This document shows positions 25,140 to 34,291 of a stretch of DNA of 64,000 bases, one piece after another. This stretch comes from Geobacillus thermoleovorans (GTDB lineage: Bacteria; Bacillota; Bacilli; Bacillales; Anoxybacillaceae): NCBI RefSeq assembly GCF_001610955.1, contig NZ_CP014335.1:3233001-3297000 (forward strand), in the 5' to 3' direction. The notes under the pieces were generated by a model, which did no database searches, was not told the origin of the DNA, and worked only from the letters and a program-made list of their open reading frames with translations. Every line of letters begins with the position of its first letter. The first letter of the stretch is position 1. The position numbers were made by a program, and so were the translations under genes.

Positions 25140-25379
25140 CTATTCGCGGAACAAATACGGCAAATCGGTTGACCAAGCCCAATAGTCAAGGAAAAAGTTC
25201 GCCACCGTCGAGCCGATGGCAATCGTCAATAAAATGTACAGCAGCCGCCCTTGGACGACGCGGTTCGGCCGAAGCAGCACCTCGAGCCGCACCGCCTGCA
25301 GCGTCCACCACGTCACCGCTAGAAACGCCAAATGAACGATAATCGAAATCAACGCTTGTTGGCCGATGACCGGCATCAT
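25140..25379 (-). CDS. ywzB: DUF1146 membrane protein (YwzB)
   Basis: A 79-residue protein with two membrane segments (about residues 8-28 and 44-64). GQQALISIIVHLAFLAVTWWTLQAVRLE and the tail FFLDYWAWSTDLPYLF match the DUF1146/YwzB family, which is found near atp and murAA genes in Bacillaceae. Function is unknown. ATG codons at 25379 and 25376 and a TTG at 25382 are all possible starts after an AGAGGTG site; 25379 has the best spacing. Confidence 0.85.
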   Translation of the reverse strand: MMPVIGQQALISIIVHLAFLAVTWWTLQAVRLEVLLRPNRVVQGRLLYILLTIAIGSTVANFFLDYWAWSTDLPYLFRE

Positions 25380-25757
25380 CAAGTTTCACCTCTTTCTCAA
25401 GCATATGTGAAACGGCGCATACGAAGCATTTCCTCTTTTTCGGAACGCGGCGTGCAGCCAAAGCACTTCATGCGTTTCGAAAACAGATTAAGCGTCGCAT
25501 GACAAGCTCTTCTCCCCCGAAACAGCACCGGCCGCACATCCAAGGTGCTCCTCGTCCCGAAACAAAGCCAGCGGGATGAGCATTCCCCTCTTTCTATGAA
25601 AATGCGCAGGCCTTGAAACTTTCATGCTAGGTGGAAAGCAAACATTGCTCGATGGAGCTTTCCTGCGCAAAGCACGCAGCGCATCCCCTCCTTTCCAAAC
25701 GAAGCCGGCGGCGCAAAAAAAGAGGAGAGGCATTCTCCCTCTCCCTTTATTCTACCG
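25380..25757. other. Intergenic region between nuoN and ywzB
   Basis: 378 bases. Apart from the nuo terminator (25714-25747) I see no gene; the minus-strand frame at 25488-25733 has no supporting features. A sequence containing ATGCGCAGG at about 25601 recurs in inverted form as CCTGCGCAAAG at about 25662, suggesting a large hairpin. Confidence 0.4.
25714..25747 (-). terminator. Terminator of the nuo operon
   Basis: Minus strand: GGGAGAGG ... CCTCTCC stem, 7-base loop, followed by TCTTTTTTT, ten bases after the nuoN stop. Confidence 0.85.
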
Positions 25758-27251
25758 TTACGGCAAAAAATCGCCAAAATGCCCAAACTGGGCAAGCATA
25801 TCGTAAGCAAGCCCCGGCGCCCAGCCGATCGCCAACGTTCCAAGCGCGCAAAGAACGACGGCGGTCGACAGCCCGGCCGGCAGCCGGCCAAGCGGCGCGG
25901 TGAACGTCGGGCGGAAAAAGAGCTGGACGATCAAATTGAAATAATACACGTACGAGATGACGGTCGTGATCGCCATCACGGCGGCGAGCACATAATGGCC
26001 CGGCTCTGTGACGACAAGGCCGATGAAAATATGCAGCTTGGCGATAAAGCCAGCTGTTCCTGGGATGCCGGCGAGCGAGAGCAAAAACAGCCCGAACGCC
26101 GCAGCCAGAAATGGGCGGTGCCGATATAAGCCGGCGAGCCCATCCAAATCATCGGATCCGGTTTCATTGACAATATGGGCAATAATGGCAAACGCCCCGA
26201 TGTTCATCAACGTATAGACGAGCAAATACATCCAGAGCGAATCGATCATCGCCCATGACATCGCGGCAAACCCCGCGAGCAAGTAGCCGGCGTGGGCGAT
26301 GCCTGAGTAGGCGAGCAGCCGCTTTAAACTCCGCTGCCGAAGCGCCACGACGCTGCCGATGATCATCGTCAATCCAGCTAACACGGTGATGATCGGCTGC
26401 ATCGACAAAAGAAGCGATGATGGGTCACGCCCTTCAGACGACGCCGCGGCAAAGATCGTCACCAGCAAACGGAGAAGAAGGGCAAAGCCGGCCGTTTTCG
26501 ACACGACGGCAAAAAACGCGGTCGCTGGAACGGGCGCTCCTTCGTACACGTCCGGCGCCCACATATGAAACGGAACAGTCGCCAGCTTAAACGAAACGCC
26601 GATGAGCAAAAGCAGAAACGCCAAAGCAAGCATGTACGGCTCGTTCGTCTCCTGCAAGCGGCGCGCGATGCCGCCGAGATTCGTCGTTCCGGTCAAGCCG
26701 AACACATAACTCATGCCAAACAGCATGATGGCGGTGGCGATGCCGCCATTGATGACGTATTTGAGCGCCGCCTCGTTCGATGCCGGCGCCGTTTTGCGCA
26801 AACCGGCCAAAATGTAGGACGACACCGAAAGCAGCTCAAGGCTGACAAATAATGTAAGCAAATCGCCGCTAGACGCCATCATCATCGCCCCAAGCAGCGC
26901 AAACAACATCATATAGACAAATTCGCCGCGGTGCGGACTGCCTTCTTTCGGCGCCCATTCGGCCACTAAAAGCAGAGCGAGCGCTCCGCCAGCCAGCAAA
27001 ATGAACTTGAACGCTTTGGCGAACGCATCGAGCCGGAACGTATCATGCAAAATCGATGCCGACCCGGCCGGGATCATCGCCGCTGTCGCGATCATGGCGA
27101 GCGCCGCCGCCGCCGCGGCGCCCCAAGCAAGCGGCCGGCGGCTTCGATCACTCGGCAGCGCCAAGTCAATCACCAACAGCGCTATGGCGGCCGCGAGGAC
27201 GATCCATTCGGGCGCCATCATGCTCCAATCGGATTGCCATACATCGTTCAT
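25758..27251 (-). CDS. nuoN: NADH-quinone oxidoreductase subunit N
   Basis: A 497-residue antiporter-like membrane subunit with about 14 hydrophobic segments. It has a conserved Glu in the first third (VAEWAPKEGS), the SLELLSVSSYILAGL motif, a proton-channel Lys in the AALKYVINGG region, PFHMWAPDVYEGAP, and LKRLLAYSGIAHAGY. It is the last gene of the complex I operon, five bases after nuoM. With NuoL and NuoM it forms the proton-pumping arm. Confidence 0.96.
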   Translation of the reverse strand: MNDVWQSDWSMMAPEWIVLAAAIALLVIDLALPSDRSRRPLAWGAAAAAALAMIATAAMIPAGSASILHDTFRLDAFAKAFKFILLAGGALALLLVAEWAPKEGSPHRGEFVYMMLFALLGAMMMASSGDLLTLFVSLELLSVSSYILAGLRKTAPASNEAALKYVINGGIATAIMLFGMSYVFGLTGTTNLGGIARRLQETNEPYMLALAFLLLLIGVSFKLATVPFHMWAPDVYEGAPVPATAFFAVVSKTAGFALLLRLLVTIFAAASSEGRDPSSLLLSMQPIITVLAGLTMIIGSVVALRQRSLKRLLAYSGIAHAGYLLAGFAAMSWAMIDSLWMYLLVYTLMNIGAFAIIAHIVNETGSDDLDGLAGLYRHRPFLAAAFGLFLLSLAGIPGTAGFIAKLHIFIGLVVTEPGHYVLAAVMAITTVISYVYYFNLIVQLFFRPTFTAPLGRLPAGLSTAVVLCALGTLAIGWAPGLAYDMLAQFGHFGDFLP

Positions 27252-27255
27252 GTGA

Positions 27256-28833
27256 TCAACCCCCTAGCCCGTTCATCATCGTCTTGACGACGGCCGTAAG
27301 CGGCGCGGCCAATAGCTGTGGATAGACGCCGACGGCCACGATCAACGCGACGAGGATGAACGCCGGCACAGCTTCTTTTCCTTGCAAGTCAACGACGCCC
27401 CCTTGCGGTTCACCTAGGCTTGCCGCAGATGCTTGCGGCTCACGCCAGCCCATGACCGCTTCCCGCCGGTCGCGGGGGCGGCCGAACGTGATATCAAGGA
27501 CGGCTTTCAGCGAATAGACAGCGGCGAAGATCAATCCAAGCGCACCCACGGCGGCAAGGGCCGGCTTCGTTTGAAACAGCCCGAGAAACGACGTGAATTC
27601 ACCGACAAATCCCGCCAGCCCCGGCAGACCGAGCAAGGCGAGCGCCGCTGTGAGCAAATACCCGGAAAAGAGCGGCATCGCTTTCGTCAGTCCACCAAGC
27701 CGGTTGATGTCCGTTGTTCCCATTCGATGAGCGAGCACGCCGACAAGCAAAAACGACAAGGCCGAGATGAGTCCGTGAGCCACCGATTGAAAGACCGCTC
27801 CTTGAATGCCGGCCTCATTCAACGCACCGAGTCCGATGAGCACGACCCCCATATGCGACACGCTCGAGTAGGCGAGCACGCGCTTCAATTCGCGCTGGCG
27901 AAGCGCCAACAGCGCGCCGTACAGCACGTTGATGACGCCAAATAGAGCGAGAACGCCGGCAAACGAGCGGAACTCATCCGGAAACAAGCCGACCCCGAAG
28001 CGAATCATCCCATACGCTGCGATTTTCAGCAACACCCCGGCATGAAGCATCACCACCGGCGGCGGCGCTTCGACGTGGACGCGGATGAGCCAGCGGTGGA
28101 ACGGAACAGCCGGCAGCTTGACGGCAAATGCCAACAACAGCCCGCCGAGCAGCCAGCGACTCCCTTCCTCCGTCAACGGCGCAATCAGTTGCCCTTCCGC
28201 CGCTGGATTATGTAACATTTCATGAAGCAAGGCAAAGTTCGCTGTTCCAGTTCGGGCAAGCAGCACCGCGATCACAACAAGCAACAAAGCCGAGCCGAGC
28301 CCGTTGTACAACAAGTAGCTGTACGCCGCCCGCTCGCGCTCAAACCCGCCCCACTTGCCGACAAGCAAAAACATAGCGACCAACGTCACTTCTAAGAAGA
28401 GGAAAAACCAAACGAAATTGGCGGCGGAAAATACGCCGAGCATGCCAATCTCAAGCGCCAGCAGCCAGAGAAAATACCCTTTTTTCTCCGTTTTGACAAG
28501 CATCGACGCCAAAGCGGCCAACGTCGCCAACACCGCGGTCAGAACGATAAAGACAAGCGACAGCCCATCGATGCCGAGCTCATAGCGGATCACATACGCC
28601 GCGTCCGTCAAAAATGGCAGGTCAGTAAGCCGCACCCAGTCCCGCGCTTCGTCGAGCCGCTCGAGGCGAAACCCGCGCCCGGACTGAATGAAAGCAAACA
28701 ACGCCAAAATGAGCGGCGGTACGGTGGTAGCCGTTCCGAGCCATTGAATCATTCGTTCATCCGTTTTGCGGACAAACATCAGCAACACGATGCCTAACAG
28801 CGGCGAAAAGACGAGCAGCGATAAAAACATCAT
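27256..28833 (-). CDS. nuoM: NADH-quinone oxidoreductase subunit M
   Basis: A 525-residue antiporter-like subunit: ALEIGMLGVFSAANFVWFFLFLEVTLVAMFLLVGKWGG, the PFHRWLIRVHVEAPPPVVMLHAGVLLKIAAYG channel region with conserved Lys, and LKRVLAYSSVSHMG. Its ATG at 28833 overlaps the nuoL stop by four bases. There is a slightly unusual Gln/Pro/Ala-rich loop (about residues 468-492, MGWREPQASAASLGEPQGG) before the last membrane segment. Confidence 0.95.
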   Translation of the reverse strand: MMFLSLLVFSPLLGIVLLMFVRKTDERMIQWLGTATTVPPLILALFAFIQSGRGFRLERLDEARDWVRLTDLPFLTDAAYVIRYELGIDGLSLVFIVLTAVLATLAALASMLVKTEKKGYFLWLLALEIGMLGVFSAANFVWFFLFLEVTLVAMFLLVGKWGGFERERAAYSYLLYNGLGSALLLVVIAVLLARTGTANFALLHEMLHNPAAEGQLIAPLTEEGSRWLLGGLLLAFAVKLPAVPFHRWLIRVHVEAPPPVVMLHAGVLLKIAAYGMIRFGVGLFPDEFRSFAGVLALFGVINVLYGALLALRQRELKRVLAYSSVSHMGVVLIGLGALNEAGIQGAVFQSVAHGLISALSFLLVGVLAHRMGTTDINRLGGLTKAMPLFSGYLLTAALALLGLPGLAGFVGEFTSFLGLFQTKPALAAVGALGLIFAAVYSLKAVLDITFGRPRDRREAVMGWREPQASAASLGEPQGGVVDLQGKEAVPAFILVALIVAVGVYPQLLAAPLTAVVKTMMNGLGG

Positions 28834-30683
28834 AGCCAGTACCCCCCTGTTAAGGCGAAAATGACGACCAAAATCGCCAATCCGGCCACCGTCACCGCCC
28901 CATACGTCTGCGCCTGCCCGTTTTGCCCGCGCGACCCAGCCGAGGCGGCCGCGCCGACAATGCCGGCGGCAAGCCGGGCGAGCCCTTCAACAAGGAAGCG
29001 GTCGACATACGTCAACAGGCGGCTGATCCATGACACAAGCGACACGACCGTCAAACGGTAAATGTCATCGATGTAGTAATGACGGCGCAGCAGCTCATCA
29101 ACATACGGAACACGCGCGGACAGCCAATCGCGCGGCATTTTCTGCGCCCCGTACATCAGCCAAGCGAGAAAAATCCCTGCAAACGACACGATCGTCGCCA
29201 AAACAGCGATCCATCCCGGCGCCGCTTCATGACGATACGCTCCATCCGTCAACCATTCGCCAAGGAACGAGCCAAACCATGGCGTTTGCATGTATCCGGA
29301 TGCAATCGACAGCACGCCGAGCACAAGCATTGGCGCCACCATCGAGGCTGGCGCTTCATGAGCATCCTCATGATGCCGCGCTTTGCCGGCAAAGACGAGG
29401 AAAAAGAGCCGGAACATATAAAACGACGTCAACAGCGCGGCAGCGACCGCGAGCCAAAAGAGGAGGCGCGGCCCGTTCGTCCAGGCGGCGGCCAAAATTT
29501 CGTCCTTGCTGAAAAAGCCGGCGAATAGCGGAACCCCGCTGATCGACAGCGCCCCAATGAGGAATAGCGGCGCGGTCCATGGCAGCCGCCGCCAAAGCCC
29601 GCCCATTTCCTCGATGTTTTGCGTACGGACGGCATGAATGACGCTCCCGGCGGCCAAAAAGAGGAGCGCTTTAAAGAACGCATGCGTCGTCAAATGGAAG
29701 ATGGCCGCGACATAGCTGCCGGCGCCAAGCGCCAACATCATATAACCGAGCTGGCTGATCGTCGAATACGCGAGGACGCGCTTAATGTCCGTCTGCACCA
29801 AGCCGATCGTCGCGGCGAAAATCGCCGTCACCCCGCCGATCGTCGCCACAGTCATCATGGCTGCATGGCTTGCCTCATACAGCGGAAACAATGCCGCCAC
29901 AAGGTACACACCGGCCGCCACCATCGTCGCAGCATGGATGAGCGCCGACACCGGCGTCGGGCCTTCCATCGCGTCTGGAAGCCATGTATGGAGCGGAAAT
30001 TGCCCCGATTTGCCGATGGCGCCGATGAAAATCAAGATCGCCGCGAGCGTCGTCATCCCCGGCGACAGCGTCCCGTCGCCGACGGCGCGGAAAATGTCGT
30101 CGTAATCAAAGCTGTGCGTTTGCCAAAAGAGCAACATCATGCCGATGAAAAAGCCAACGTCGCCGATGCGCGTCATGATGAACGCTTTTTTCGCCGCCGC
30201 TTTTGCTTCTTCCTTATAGAAGTAAAAACCGATCAGCAAAAACGATCCAAGCCCGACGAGCTCCCAAAAGATGTACGCCTGCAGCAAATTCGGCGACAGC
30301 ACAAGACCGAGCATCGCAAACGTAAACAGGCCCAAATACGCGTAAAAGGTGGAAAACCGTTCATCGCCAGCCATGTACCCTTGCGAATACACATGGACGA
30401 GCCAGCTGACGAGTGCGACGACGACGAGCATCCAAGCGTTTAGGGCGGTGGCGGAAATCCCGACCGTCAACGTCACGCCGCCTATCGTCATCCATGTCCA
30501 GTTTGCCTCATACGTCGACCCGCCGAGGCGGTCCACAAGCACCGCGAGCGCCAAAAGCAGCGACAAGAACGCCGCGGCGATGCCGACATAGGCGCTTGCC
30601 TGTTTCCATCTCCGTCCGAACAGCAGCAACAGAATGAACGAACCAAGCGGGAACAGCGGCACAACCCAAGCTAGGTTCATCAT
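28830..30683 (-). CDS. nuoL: NADH-quinone oxidoreductase subunit L
   Basis: A 617-residue subunit, the largest of the pump arm, with about 15-16 membrane segments. LPDAMEGPTPVSALIHAATMVAAGVY, LVQTDIKRVLAYSTISQLGYM and HLTTHAFFKALLFLAAGSVIHA are unmistakable. The C-terminus contains the RHYYIDDIYRLTVV region that leads into the long lateral helix. I set the start at 30683 (MMNLAWVVPLF), about ten bases after an AAGGGG site; an ATG at 30692 abuts that site. Confidence 0.96.
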   Translation of the reverse strand: MMNLAWVVPLFPLGSFILLLLFGRRWKQASAYVGIAAAFLSLLLALAVLVDRLGGSTYEANWTWMTIGGVTLTVGISATALNAWMLVVVALVSWLVHVYSQGYMAGDERFSTFYAYLGLFTFAMLGLVLSPNLLQAYIFWELVGLGSFLLIGFYFYKEEAKAAAKKAFIMTRIGDVGFFIGMMLLFWQTHSFDYDDIFRAVGDGTLSPGMTTLAAILIFIGAIGKSGQFPLHTWLPDAMEGPTPVSALIHAATMVAAGVYLVAALFPLYEASHAAMMTVATIGGVTAIFAATIGLVQTDIKRVLAYSTISQLGYMMLALGAGSYVAAIFHLTTHAFFKALLFLAAGSVIHAVRTQNIEEMGGLWRRLPWTAPLFLIGALSISGVPLFAGFFSKDEILAAAWTNGPRLLFWLAVAAALLTSFYMFRLFFLVFAGKARHHEDAHEAPASMVAPMLVLGVLSIASGYMQTPWFGSFLGEWLTDGAYRHEAAPGWIAVLATIVSFAGIFLAWLMYGAQKMPRDWLSARVPYVDELLRRHYYIDDIYRLTVVSLVSWISRLLTYVDRFLVEGLARLAAGIVGAAASAGSRGQNGQAQTYGAVTVAGLAILVVIFALTGGYWL

Positions 30684-30700
30684 CGTTCCCATCCCCTTCT

Positions 30701-31006
30701 CTAATGTTTCAACGAATTGGCTTCATCGACTTGAACCGTCTTCCGGCTGCGGTAAAAAGCGATGAGCGCAGCTAAGCCGACGGCTGCTTCCGCCGCCGCC
30801 ACGGCGATCGCAAACAGCGCGAACACATGCCCGTGAACGCTGGGATGGGCGCCGTATTTGGCAAACGCGACGAAATTGATGTTAACCGCATTTAACATCA
30901 GCTCAATGCAGATGAGCACAATGACCGTATTCCTCTTCGTGAGCGCCCCGTACAGCCCGATGCAAAACAAGATCAGCGCCAACGCTAAATAGGCCGATAA
31001 TGTCAT
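30701..31006 (-). CDS. nuoK: NADH-quinone oxidoreductase subunit K
   Basis: A 101-residue three-helix subunit: [42 protein letters not shown] carries the conserved Glu in the second helix, and [34 protein letters not shown] ends it. Its ATG (31006) overlaps the nuoJ stop. Confidence 0.97.
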   Translation of the reverse strand: MTLSAYLALALILFCIGLYGALTKRNTVIVLICIELMLNAVNINFVAFAKYGAHPSVHGHVFALFAIAVAAAEAAVGLAALIAFYRSRKTVQVDEANSLKH

Positions 31007-31524
31007 TCGTCTTCCGCCCCCTTGCCGTCTTTTTTCGCCAACACGATCGCGCCAATTAAGGCGACAAGCAAAATGACAGACACGATTTCAAACGGAATCG
31101 TATAATACGAGTAAAGCAACTTGCCGATCGCCTTAGCGTTGTCGCCCGCCAGCGCGCTGCCGTCAGCGCCGAAGTCGAGCTGGCGGATGCCGAAGTAGAC
31201 GGCAAGGCCGAAGGCGATGACGGAGAGGGCGGCAACCGCTTTATGCCAGACGCCGCCGGTGGTTTGGCGCTCCCTTTCGTCTGTGTGATGGCGCGTCAGC
31301 ATGATCGCAAACAGCATGATGATCGTGATGGCTCCGGAATAGATGAGCACTTGCACAACAGCGACAAATTCGGCGGACAACAGCACGTACAGCCCGGCAA
31401 TGCCCAAAAATGTCATGACGAGGGCGATGACCATATGGACGACGTTCGTCAGCTGGAGCATCGTCACTCCCCCGGCAATCGCCGTGAGGGCGAGCAAGAA
31501 AAAGGCGATGTCCGTTCCGCTCAC
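31003..31524 (-). CDS. nuoJ: NADH-quinone oxidoreductase subunit J
   Basis: A 173-residue membrane subunit with five predicted helices, including the conserved third-helix region [25 protein letters not shown]. The GTG start at 31524 overlaps the nuoI stop codon (GTGA) and follows AAGGGAG. It ends in a charged tail [10 protein letters not shown]. Confidence 0.95.
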   Translation of the reverse strand: MSGTDIAFFLLALTAIAGGVTMLQLTNVVHMVIALVMTFLGIAGLYVLLSAEFVAVVQVLIYSGAITIIMLFAIMLTRHHTDERERQTTGGVWHKAVAALSVIAFGLAVYFGIRQLDFGADGSALAGDNAKAIGKLLYSYYTIPFEIVSVILLVALIGAIVLAKKDGKGAEDE

Positions 31525-31940
31525 GGCTTATTCTCCCTTCTTATGTTCGTATCGTTTTCATCAAGCCAGGCCAAATCTTTATACAGAGCGTCGCGGCTGT
31601 ATTCCGCGAGCTCAAAGTTGTTCGTCATGACAATCGCTTCCGTTGGGCATACTTCCGTGCACAAATCACATAAAATGCAAATTTCAAAGTTGATGTTGTA
31701 CGTCTCAATCACTTTCCCTTTTTTCGTCGGATCGGGATGTTTTTTCCCGGTCAGCTGGATGCATTCGGTCGGGCAAATGTTGACACACTGGTTGCACACG
31801 ATGCATTTTTCGGGATAAAATTTCTGGATGCCCCGAAACCGATCCGGGAGCGGGAGCGGTTCGTGCGGGTAATCGTACGTCACTTTTTCGCGCGTCAACT
31901 CTTTTAACGTATACGCCAATCCTTTCATCAACCCTATCAT
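31521..31940 (-). CDS. nuoI: NADH-quinone oxidoreductase subunit I (two 4Fe-4S clusters)
   Basis: A 139-residue ferredoxin-like subunit with two classical cysteine motifs, CIVCNQCVNICP (about residues 62-73) and CILCDLCTEVCP (about 101-112), which carry clusters N6a and N6b on the way to the quinone site. The ATG at 31940 follows AGAGGGG; the frame upstream of it is not supported. It is separated from nuoH by 249 bases containing a repeat element, the only large gap in this operon. Confidence 0.95.
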   Translation of the reverse strand: MIGLMKGLAYTLKELTREKVTYDYPHEPLPLPDRFRGIQKFYPEKCIVCNQCVNICPTECIQLTGKKHPDPTKKGKVIETYNINFEICILCDLCTEVCPTEAIVMTNNFELAEYSRDALYKDLAWLDENDTNIRRENKP

Positions 31941-32059
31941 CCGTCTACCCCTCTCATGGGAAAAGTGGCGTTCCGACACGACCTCTGCCCGAAGGAGGAG
32001 GCCATGCTCATGGGCGGCTGCCCCCTTCCTGGCAAGACAAGTTACTTTGTTTCTTTAGA

Positions 32060-32183
32060 GGACTGGCGAAAAACGACCGATTTCGCCGAATCCGTTGCTT
32101 TTGGTTGAAAGAGAGACGTTGATTTTACAGGACTTCTCAATTTGAGAAAAGTCCGTTTTTCGCGACTTTTCACTAAATCACCG
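32060..32183. repeat. TIR-bearing element, copy B, inserted inside the nuo operon
   Basis: 124 bases bounded by GGACTGGCGA (32060-32069) and ATCACCGGC (32175-32183), an imperfect inverted pair. The interior has a strong hairpin, GGACTTCTCAATTTGAGAAAAGTCC, similar to copies A and C. It lies in the only large intergenic gap of the nuo operon, between nuoH and nuoI, and would be transcribed with it. Confidence 0.6.
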
Positions 32184-32189
32184 GCTTTT

Positions 32190-33191
32190 TTAGAAAAACC
32201 ACGCTTTAACGACCGCCGTCAGCACAATGTTGACGAGCGAAAGCGGAAGCAGCACTTTCCAGGCGAACTCCATCAGCTGGTCGGCGCGCACGCGCGGAAA
32301 TGTGGCGCGAAACCAAATGAGGACGAAAACAACCGCACAAAACTTCAGCGCAAACCAGACCGCGCCAGGAATCCAGCCGAGAAAGGCGACCGGATGCCAG
32401 CCGCCGAGAAACAAAATCGTCACAAGCGCCGCCATGGCGAACAAATACACATACTCGGCGAGCATAAAGAACGCCCAACGGAATCCGGAATATTCGACAT
32501 GAAAGCCGGCGACCAACTCGGACTCCGCCTCCGGCAAGTCAAACGGCGTCCGGTTCAACTCGGCCACCGCGGCAATGAGGAAAATCAAAAACGCCAACGG
32601 CTGGGCGAAAATGAACCAGACGTCTTTTTGCGCCGCAACGATGTCGACTAAATTCATGCTTCCAGCCAAAAGCACGACGCCAAGCGCTGACATGACGAGC
32701 GGAATCTCATAGGAAATCATTTGCGCGGCTGCCCGCATGCCGCCAAGCAGAGCGTATTTGTTGTTTGACGCCCAGCCGCCGGCGACAACGCCGACGGTCG
32801 TCAAGCCGGAGACAGCGATATAATACAGAAGGCCGACGCCAATATCGGCGAACCGGAACGCATCGGTAAACGGCAATACCGCCAACACCATAAACGACGG
32901 CACAAAGGCGATGATCGGCGCCAGCACGTAGAGCGGACGGTCGGCCGCTTTCGGGATCGTATCCTCTTTCAAAAGCAGCTTCAACACATCGGCAACGGTT
33001 TGCAGCAGTCCGAAGCGGCCGCCGACTTGGTTCGGGCCGATGCGCCCTTGCATAAACCCCATCACTTTCCGTTCGGCCAAAATGCCGTATGTGACAAAGG
33101 CGAGCACAACCGCCAAAAGCAGCGCCCCAAGCCCGAAAAACAGGGCGATGTTCGACCAGCCAGGCGTGGATTCAAGCCATTGTTCCATCAT
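32190..33191 (-). CDS. nuoH: NADH-quinone oxidoreductase subunit H
   Basis: A 333-residue subunit with about eight membrane segments that forms the quinone-binding chamber. Diagnostic: LAERKVMGFMQGRIGPNQVGGRFGLLQTVADVLKLLLKED, LAELNRTPFDLPEAESELVAGFHVEYSG and WFRATFPRVRADQLMEFAWKVLLPL. The start at 33191 (GGGAGG site) overlaps the nuoD stop. Confidence 0.97.
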   Translation of the reverse strand: MMEQWLESTPGWSNIALFFGLGALLLAVVLAFVTYGILAERKVMGFMQGRIGPNQVGGRFGLLQTVADVLKLLLKEDTIPKAADRPLYVLAPIIAFVPSFMVLAVLPFTDAFRFADIGVGLLYYIAVSGLTTVGVVAGGWASNNKYALLGGMRAAAQMISYEIPLVMSALGVVLLAGSMNLVDIVAAQKDVWFIFAQPLAFLIFLIAAVAELNRTPFDLPEAESELVAGFHVEYSGFRWAFFMLAEYVYLFAMAALVTILFLGGWHPVAFLGWIPGAVWFALKFCAVVFVLIWFRATFPRVRADQLMEFAWKVLLPLSLVNIVLTAVVKAWFF

Positions 33192-34291
33192 CCGTCGACC
33201 TCCCCAAGCACAATGTCAATCGACCCAAGAATGGCGATGACATTGGCCAAGTTTTCCCCTTTGAGCAGCTTCGGGAGTATTTGCAAGTTGTAAAACGATG
33301 GGCGCCGGAATTTGAGGCGGTACGGCTCTTTTTTGCCGTCGCTCGCAATATAGCAGCCGATCTCGCCGCGCGGCGCTTCGATGCGGACAAATGTCTCACC
33401 CGGCGGCGCTTTAATGATGCGGGGCACTTTTCCCATGATCGGCCCCTCAGGCGGAAATTGCTCGCACGCCTGCTCGATGATGCGGAGCGACTGTTCGATT
33501 TCCGCCATCCGGCATTCATAGCGGGCGAGGCAATCGCCGCCCTCGCGCACCGGCACGTCAAAATCAAAGCGGTCATAGATCGAATACGGTTCATCTTTGC
33601 GCAAATCCCATTTGACGCCGGTCGACCGCAAGTTGACGCCGCTCAGCGAATAGCTGATCGCCTCTTCTTTCGTATACCGCCCGACGCCGGTGACGCGCTG
33701 GCGGAAAATTTCATTGCCGGTGACAAGCTCATGATAGCCGTGAAGTTTCTCCCGCATGTACGGAACGAACTGCTTCACTTTGTCAATCCAACCGTCCGGC
33801 GCATCCCATTTGACCCCGCCGATGCGCATATAGTTGAACGTCAACCGCGCTCCAGACAGCTCATTTAATAGATTAATAATCATTTCGCGTTCGCGGAACG
33901 CGTACAAAAACGGGCTCGTCGCGCCAAGGTCAAGCAAGTACGTCCCCCACCAGACAAGGTGGCTGGCGATCCGCCCAAGCTCCATGGCGAGAACGCGCAA
34001 ATATTCGGCCCGCTCCGGCACTTCAATGCCCATCATCGTTTCGACCGCATGGCAAAGCACATAGTTGTTCGTCATCGCTGATAAATAGTCCATCCGGTCG
34101 GTGTACGGGATGATTTGCGTATATTGCAGCCCTTCGGCAATTTTCTCCGTTCCGCGATGCAAATAGCCGATGACCGGTGTCGCTTCTTGAATGATCTCGC
34201 CGTCAATTTTTAAAATGAGGCGGAACACCCCGTGCGTGCTCGGGTGTTGAGGGCCGACGTTTAAAATCATTTCTTCTGTGCGCAGCATCAT
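33188..34291 (-). CDS. nuoD: NADH-quinone oxidoreductase subunit D (49-kDa)
   Basis: A 367-residue subunit homologous to the large subunit of NiFe hydrogenases; with NuoB it forms the quinone reduction site. Family motifs: ILNVGPQHPSTHGVFR, GYLHRGTEKIAE (the quinone-site His) and EAPRGEIGCYIASDG. The C-terminal motif RRPSFYNLQILPKLLKGENLANVIAILGSIDIVLGEVD is complete. It is a separate gene, not fused to NuoC. Start after GGAGGTG. Confidence 0.97.
   Translation of the reverse strand: MMLRTEEMILNVGPQHPSTHGVFRLILKIDGEIIQEATPVIGYLHRGTEKIAEGLQYTQIIPYTDRMDYLSAMTNNYVLCHAVETMMGIEVPERAEYLRVLAMELGRIASHLVWWGTYLLDLGATSPFLYAFREREMIINLLNELSGARLTFNYMRIGGVKWDAPDGWIDKVKQFVPYMREKLHGYHELVTGNEIFRQRVTGVGRYTKEEAISYSLSGVNLRSTGVKWDLRKDEPYSIYDRFDFDVPVREGGDCLARYECRMAEIEQSLRIIEQACEQFPPEGPIMGKVPRIIKAPPGETFVRIEAPRGEIGCYIASDGKKEPYRLKFRRPSFYNLQILPKLLKGENLANVIAILGSIDIVLGEVDG

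Noticed and set aside
29619..30443. A 274-codon plus-strand open frame opposite nuoL
   Set aside because: Arg/His-rich antisense shadow, no ribosome site.
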